Origin: Trichopria drosophilae
Lineage: Eukaryota > Arthropoda > Insecta > Hymenoptera > Diapriidae
Direction: 5' to 3'
Length of the DNA stretch: 64,000 nucleotides
NCBI GenBank assembly: GCA_030407085.1
Contig: CM059582.1
Span: 207,172,001 to 207,236,000, forward strand
Part shown: piece after piece, positions 58,050-64,000 of the stretch
Layout of the letters: each line of letters opens with the position of its first letter
How positions within the stretch are numbered: the first letter of the stretch is position 1
Position numbers and translations under genes: made by a program
The notes under the pieces: generated by a model
Seen by the model: the letters and a program-made list of their open reading frames with translations, nothing else
Databases searched by the model: none
Told to the model about the DNA's origin: nothing

Positions 58050-58179
58050 CTAGTTAACCATTAGCGTGTGGGACTCCATGGGTGCGGCGCTGTCGTACAA
58101 TGTGTCTGTGTCCTGTGTCGGCTCGCCCTGCAGCTGGCACTGATTGCTGAGTGTTCCCGCACCGCAGTCGCAGAAGAAT
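58050..58179 (-). CDS. FBXO11: FBXO11, last coding exon (UBR-type zinc finger end and C-terminus)
   Basis: FBXO11 is the substrate-recognition subunit of an SCF ubiquitin ligase. It ends in a UBR-type zinc finger after F-box and parallel beta-helix repeats. Here the minus strand encodes the last 42 residues: [16 protein letters not shown], the Cys-rich end of the finger, then [16 protein letters not shown] and the tail MESHTLMVN before TAG (58052-58050). The acceptor TTGTTTCAG ends at 58180, and the exon enters in phase 2. Residues match the strongly conserved FBXO11 C-terminus as I know it. No other exon is visible to 64000, so the preceding intron is over 5.8 kb or the rest lies outside. 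Confidence 0.88.
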
Positions 58180-58946
58180 CTGAAACAATAAATTTGATTC
58201 TCGTCAAGTTTAAATGATTTTTTGCCATCATTTTGAGAATCTAATCCGTGCATATTTATCAAAACGACTTTTTCTTCAATTTTATATAAAAACATTTTTC
58301 TTAATGTACCAGAATTTATATTTAACGATTTTGATATAACAATAAGGGTACCTAATATTGCCTTTAATATAGAAAGTACGCAAGGATCTTTAGTTCGTTC
58401 TTACAGAAAGATTAAGCGCTTTTAAGGGTGCTGAACGCTTTGATTTACTAGGGATTATTAGTCTTATTTTAAAAGATGAAAAAAGTAGTTCTAGTGATTG
58501 AGTCATGAATATTTATCGTTATCGTCTTATCATTTTATAAGATATTAAATATTCCAATAAAGTTATCGTAGTATATTAATATCAATAGTTTTGCGCTGAA
58601 AGTATCAGTTTTTGTGCTTGTACAATCTTAAACATCGAAGAAAATATTCAAATTAACCAATTAATGTTAAACTTATACATTCCCTGCTTGTTATGACTTC
58701 TGTGGCTTACATAAATGCAAAATAATGATTAAAAAAGTATTAAATTGTAAAATAGCTATCCTACTATTTTTAAAGGTACTTTTTCGAACTAAATGGTCAA
58801 AATTTATAAAAAAATTACAATAAATAATTGCAAAAATATCTTAAAAAACGTAATTTTGACATTTCTATATGATAACTTACTAAACGCGAGTGGGAAACGC
58901 ATAAAAAGTGCATAAAATATCTGCATTGAAAAGGTGTGATGATAGA

Positions 58947-59520
58947 ATTGGTTTATTTGATCGCAGAAAATCCAAAATGGCGGCTTTCTGACGACAATTT
59001 TCGGAATTTTTCGGAGAACTTCGAATTTTAATGACTTCTATCACGTTTTCAATCATTTAAAACTTTTTCGTACGTTTTGAAGTCGAGGATTACGAATCCG
59101 AGTTCAAAATTTTTAAATTCAAAACGGCGGATCCAACATGGCGGACAAAAATGGTAAAATAACTTGGACCTGGATGGATTTAGGTATTCGGAGGTTTTTG
59201 GAGTCGCTTTTCACTTTCCTTATTTCAATAATAAGAAATCCAAAATGGGGGCTTTCTGACGACAATTTTCGGAATTTCTCGTAGAACTTCGAATTCTAAT
59301 GACTCCTATCACGTTTTCAATCATTTAAAACTTTTTCGTACGTTTTGAAGTCGATGATTACGAATCCGAGATCAAAATGTCTAAATTCAAAATGGCGGAT
59401 ACAGTATGGAGTACGAAAACGGTAAAATAACCTGGATCTGGATGGATTTCGGTATTCGGGGGTTTCTGGGGTCTCTATTCACTTTTCTTATTTCAATAAT
59501 TAGACATTCAAAATGGCGAA
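58947..59520 (+). repeat. Satellite, longer variant related to the mute-intron family
   Basis: Two and a half units of about 270 bp. Each has aaaatggcggctttctgacg (second copy with ggggg), tacgttttgaagtcgaggat, tacgaatccgag and attcaaaatggcggatcc. It shares the tacgaatc and caaaatggcggatcca blocks with the intronic arrays, but the rest of the unit is new. Confidence 0.85.
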
Positions 59521-60899
59521 TTCAATAAAACCATACTATAAAATGAAATTATCGTAAAATTACTTAATTTGAATGAAACTGGATAATAATCGAATTTCAA
59601 TAGTTCAAATTGTCCGTTTTGTCCTTCATCGTTCAAAGATGTATTACTATATATTTTATAGTCCACTATTTTCGTGGTTGCTCTATCGATTTATTCCATT
59701 TAGAAAACAGAAAAACATAGTCCTACCTATCATTTCCTTTAATTAAAAAAAAATGAAGAGAAGTTTTAAGGTTATATTTTTTTAAAAAGTGCAATTTGCA
59801 ATGCGAAATACACCATAAAATTCAGTGAAATTACAAAAAACAGGGCTGTCGAGGTCCAATATAAAGAGTTATGACATGTGCTTATTTTATTTGTTACATC
59901 TAAGGGTTGAAAACCATATAAGAGTCAAATGGAAACAAAACTGACGAATTGTCGTAAAATGGTAGACTTTATAAATAATTATTTTCTGTAACAATGGTTC
60001 ATTCTGGTTATGTAAAACAATTATAAAAAAATGAAAACATCATTTTTGAACACTCCGAATCATTCAACAATTTTCAAAGTTTCTTTAGAAAAAAAGTTAT
60101 TCGCTACTCGTTTTGTGTGAGAAATTGCTTTCTTCCCTAGAGATAATCGGTCTACTATTTTCTCATAACACTGTATTTTTATTGCGTGTTACGTTGAAAA
60201 TAAATCGATTCTCGTTGGGAGCAAGTAAAAGTACGAGCCGTGTGTAACACTACTCACAATATCAAATCTTAATTATAAATTGCACCCATAATTTTGTGCA
60301 ACAAAAAAACAATGAAAAGAAAAAATATAAAAGTCGAAAAAACGTACAAAAGTAACGTGGACGTAAATAGAGCAATTATTAATATCTCTTTTCTCACGAA
60401 AAACAGTGAAATTAAATATCTTCCACGATAAATCGTTTTATGAAATGTTTCGATCAACTTTATATTCTTTCTCTGTGCACATTTATATCATTGTTGAGTT
60501 CTTGCACCATAAAAAATCATAGCAGTTTTTGTGCCACTTCTGAAAATTCGTCCTTTAATATATTAAACATAAAAAAGTAGATTATATAGTGGAAAAATCG
60601 AATAAAGTTAATATAAATAAACAAAAACATAAATAAAATGAAGGAATAGATGACATTAAAAACATGGCTTTTATTTTAGAATATTTTCCATTTCTTATTA
60701 GCCGTAAATGTATCAGAAAAATCATTTTGGGAATTTTGAATTGCATAAACGTTAAAGATATTAATAATAGTACCGACGTTTTTATTTAAGTTTAAATAAT
60801 GATTCTTTTATCCTAATACAATTTTCTAATCATAACTGTATCTAAAGTACTGGTTTGTTTGTTTATTTTTCAGACAAATCATAACAAGTAAATAACACT

Positions 60900-61158
60900 A
60901 AAAGTCTTTTATGTGACAAAGATTAATAAGTTCTCAAGTGTACGCACACTTATTAGGGAATTCTTAGTTAGTAACAGTGTATTAATTATTATTATAAGGT
61001 TTTATATTTAGATTTCATGCAGAGAAATATCAAAATTTTAGTATTCGCTTTCGGTAATTTGAAAAATAATAATTAATACACTGTTACTTACTAAGAATTC
61101 ACTAATAAGTGTGCGTACACGAGAGAACTTATTAATCTTTGTCATATAACAGATTTTA
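60900..61158. mobile_element. Inverted-repeat element, arms of about 95 bp
   Basis: Left arm 60900-60996 and right arm 61062-61158 share gacaaagattaataagttct and tgtacgcacacttattag in opposite orientation, around a 65-base AT-rich centre. No ORF. Confidence 0.8.
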
Positions 61159-61297
61159 ATTAATTTTTAACGTTTTCTTCATTATTTTTGACATTTTTTA
61201 AAAAAGCACACTGTTCGGGAATTGGAATAATTTCCACAGATGATGCTTGAAAATATTTCAACCATCTTGAAATGTTTAATTAATGCAATTACCACCA

Positions 61298-61565
61298 CAC
61301 AGAGAGAAAGAAAATAGTTAATGGAATCATTTTATAATAGTAAAAAGCTTTAGCACAAAAATAAATTAAGAAGTAAATTAAAAACAGAAAGTAAATTAAC
61401 TATTTCCCTAGTAAATGGAACAATCAAATTGTATACCATTTACTATTTTACGTTATTTAAACTAATCATAAATAACCTCAAACATCAACTATAACCTTTC
61501 ATATTGTTAATTTTACTATTTACAGATGTTAACATCGTTCCATTAACCCTTTTTTCTCTCTGTGC
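61298..61565. mobile_element. MITE-like element with cacagagagaaa ends
   Basis: Inverted ends cacagagagaaagaaaatag and tttttctctctgtg, each followed by a ttaatgga block in inverted orientation; 268 bp, no ORF. Confidence 0.7.
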
Positions 61566-64000
61566 AGTTGGCTATTGTAGGAAATAAGCCGTCAAACTCA
61601 AATTCGTAATTATTATTTGTTGTATTTTATTTTTTTTAGTTTTATTCATGTCTTATTGTCTAATTTATATTTTTTGAACATGAAACATTAATATTTACTA
61701 TTATATCACTTTTTATAAAAAATAAACGTAAAAATACTATAAATAAATAATTTTGGTCGACATTTTATGGTCAAATTTACCAAAAACGTCAAGTTTCTTC
61801 TCTTACTACGCCTTTCAATTCAACATTAAAAGTCCAAATGAAAAAATACTTGGTTCTTCATTAATTCAAGATTAAAGAACTCACGAGTGAAACCACTAAT
61901 GATTCAAATAAATTAAAAAACAAAAAGTCCATGCCTACTACTACCGCCAACTTTGTATTATTCATTTTCATGAGGTAACAATTATTTCGTGCTGGGTTCC
62001 TGACAAATTGGGGGATTGGAAACAGAGACCGAAAACTTTCGTTTTAATAGCTGAACTGGAAGTAATTCCACAATGCGTAATACGCTTTGCGTATAGAAAG
62101 TTGTTCCCCTTCGACATAACGCCTCGGAACTAACTCGACGTAATTCAATAGACACATTCGTAAAACCAAAGGTTTTTTCTCCCGTTTTGGTGTTATTAAT
62201 CAATTTTAATAGGGTTGCAAAGTTTTAATGTTGTCACGGTATAAGATGTTTCTAATGAAAAAGTCATTTGAAGTTGAAACAAAACACCGCTGTATTATGA
62301 ACATTTACAACATCAAAACTTAAATACACGCGTTAATTTTTACCGCTTTATGTATTTTAATTAGTCAATGCTTCCGGCCGATTGAATTCATACAGGAAAT
62401 ATTTTTATAATCGCGGATGTAGTAAAGAATCACTGACGAGTGACAGTTCGGAAGTGCGGTTTATGGAAAATTGTTAATAATGATGTTTACCATTCAAAGT
62501 TTCCGGATGTGCTTGTGTTTAATATGACGCTTTTTTTGTTAATTTCGTAACTTCAGTTAGTATTAGTGGGTGAAGAAATATGCGGGATTAAAAACATTGT
62601 TAAATTATTAAAAACATCAAGTAATAGATTATTTTTAAAAATAGGAAAATAGAAGTGCTTGTAAAAACATTTATAAGGTTATTTCTATGAAATAATGTGT
62701 ATTAAAAAAATTACTGAAATTTCGGATTCTGTAACTGAAATAATTCCAATCACTATAAAAGATCTTCTAAAAAATACTAAAAAATTTTATCGAGTAATTA
62801 CCAAGAATTTTCAGAAATAGCAGATGATTTTTCTGCTTATTTTTGAAAATACTTAATTAATAATTGTCGAATTTTTATTTAGTTTTTTCAGTAAAGATTA
62901 TGATTTTTGATGACTTTAGCATCAACGACTTTAGCAAATTATATAGAAGTAATCATTTAAAATTTTTTTTTTTTTTAATAACATATCCTATCTTTTTTAA
63001 TTATATTTGCATTAAGTAAGGATTTATATATTTTGATCAACTGTAAATCATTTTTTGTTCTTTAAATTTACATAAAGCTTATATTTTATTTTAATTAAAT
63101 GATATTTTAGTGTTTAGTGAAGCATTTATTAAATTATTATGTAGATTCCGGTTTAAACTGAAGTAAAATCATTATCCATGTACTATATATTCAGTCGCCG
63201 TTATTTTAATTACTTATTACTTAATATTATCTGTAGTTACCAATTTTAGTATAATTTCAAGACCAGAGAACACGAATATTACAGTAAGAATTCAATTTTT
63301 TAGGCTTTGAATATTTTTATTACGCGACAAACTTTGGTATGTTTCTTTGAATCCGAAATCTTACGTGTAAATATGTACTTATTAGCTTGTAATGCAAGTC
63401 GTTGATTAATAATAATCTTAATATTTTTTAAACATTCATAAATCCACTTTCAGACCTATAAAAGTTACTAAATGTAAATAACATACTTTTATATGAAATT
63501 AATATAGAATACACACTCATTATTTTTAAAAATAAATATTAATACTATAGAGTATTAGTCATAAGAACTACTACTGTTAGTTTTTCAAATCTATATACTA
63601 ACTACTGCAGCAACCTTGCATGTATCTACAAAAAATGTCTTGAATTCATTTAATTCACTATTAAATTTAATAAGGAAGTGTGCAATATCTCTAGCATCTG
63701 TAATTTTGTAAAACTTGTCTCTTAATCATACTTAGTCTTAGTAGCTTTACTAAGTTAAACACAAAACAGTTTTTCTTAGTTTTTAACAATTAAGATCATG
63801 TGTTTTTAAAGTTTTTTTTTTAATCACCCTAAATATATATTTTTAATTCTCTCTCTTAAGTTTTTCTTTTAATTTTTAATTAATCAACAAATTTACAAAT
63901 TAATGTAATACTAATATTACTAACACTACAAAATATAATCATTCGAATCTATTTTCATATGTCGCAATTGTAAATTTAAATAATTATTAATTATTTAGAA

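Larger units (their letters stand above)
58180..64000 (-). other. FBXO11 intron (to the right edge)
   Basis: AT-rich (typically 70-80 percent by eye) with no coding exon that I can recognise on either strand. It contains one satellite patch (58947-59520) and two inverted-repeat elements (60900-61158 and 61298-61565). 61565-64000 shows nothing beyond simple AT-rich DNA. Confidence 0.5.

Noticed and set aside
61982..62203. 73-aa minus-strand ORF as a possible FBXO11 exon
   Set aside because: No FBXO11-like residues (beta-helix repeats or UBR Cys/His) and no matching splice phase that I could find.

Overview
The window is nuclear DNA of an insect, most likely a hymenopteran (inference). It is AT-rich, has GT-AG introns and (TTAGG)n-like tracts, carries two intronless divergent ionotropic receptors in tandem, and is full of arthropod-type repeats. 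There are no bacterial operons and no CRISPR array. Four host loci can be supported: most of a GON4L/mute-type chromatin regulator (minus strand, 2.36-11.0 kb, 12 exons reconstructed), two tandem ionotropic receptors (plus strand, 36.1-38.1 and 41.0-43.0 kb), and the last coding exon of FBXO11 (minus strand, 58.05-58.18 kb). FBXO11 has a probable long 3' UTR below it and a very large intron above it. The rest is mobile or repetitive DNA, much of it nested.

Layout. 1-2.2 kb: a decayed R1-clade LINE on the minus strand, abutting a telomere-like CCTAA tract. 2.36-11.0 kb: GON4L/mute; two adjacent introns are swollen by a satellite rich in the YY1-type core AAGATGGCGGC. 11.4-15.1 kb: a foldback element joined to a broken DIRS-type (tyrosine-recombinase) retrotransposon. 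16.3-19.1 kb: a mariner with a rosa-like DD41D signature and 296-bp terminal inverted repeats, sitting inside an older short inverted-repeat element. 19.3-28.6 kb: a large palindrome. Two almost identical 2.05-kb arms each carry the same 118-residue ankyrin-repeat ORF, and each is flanked on its outer side by a clearly more diverged retroelement gag copy; the spacer holds an LTR. 29-35.5 kb: several foldback or MITE-like elements, one enclosing a 5S-rRNA-like patch and a 61-bp minisatellite. 36-43 kb: the receptor pair, separated by a further inverted-repeat element and a 31-bp minisatellite. 43.7-46.9 kb: a second decayed R1-like LINE. 47-53 kb: AT-rich DNA with small elements and a TTAGG/TAAGG tract. 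53-58 kb: probable FBXO11 3' UTR. 58.2-64 kb: FBXO11 intron, with more satellite and two inverted-repeat elements.

The host genes look unrelated in function: a nuclear chromatin factor, two chemosensory-type channels and an F-box protein. No operon-like or co-regulated system is evident. The most unusual structures are the ankyrin-bearing palindrome, whose inner arms are far more alike than its outer parts, and the accumulation of YY1-like satellite inside a gene whose vertebrate relatives belong to the YY1-associated protein family. All splice sites and domains were read by eye; no database search was possible.
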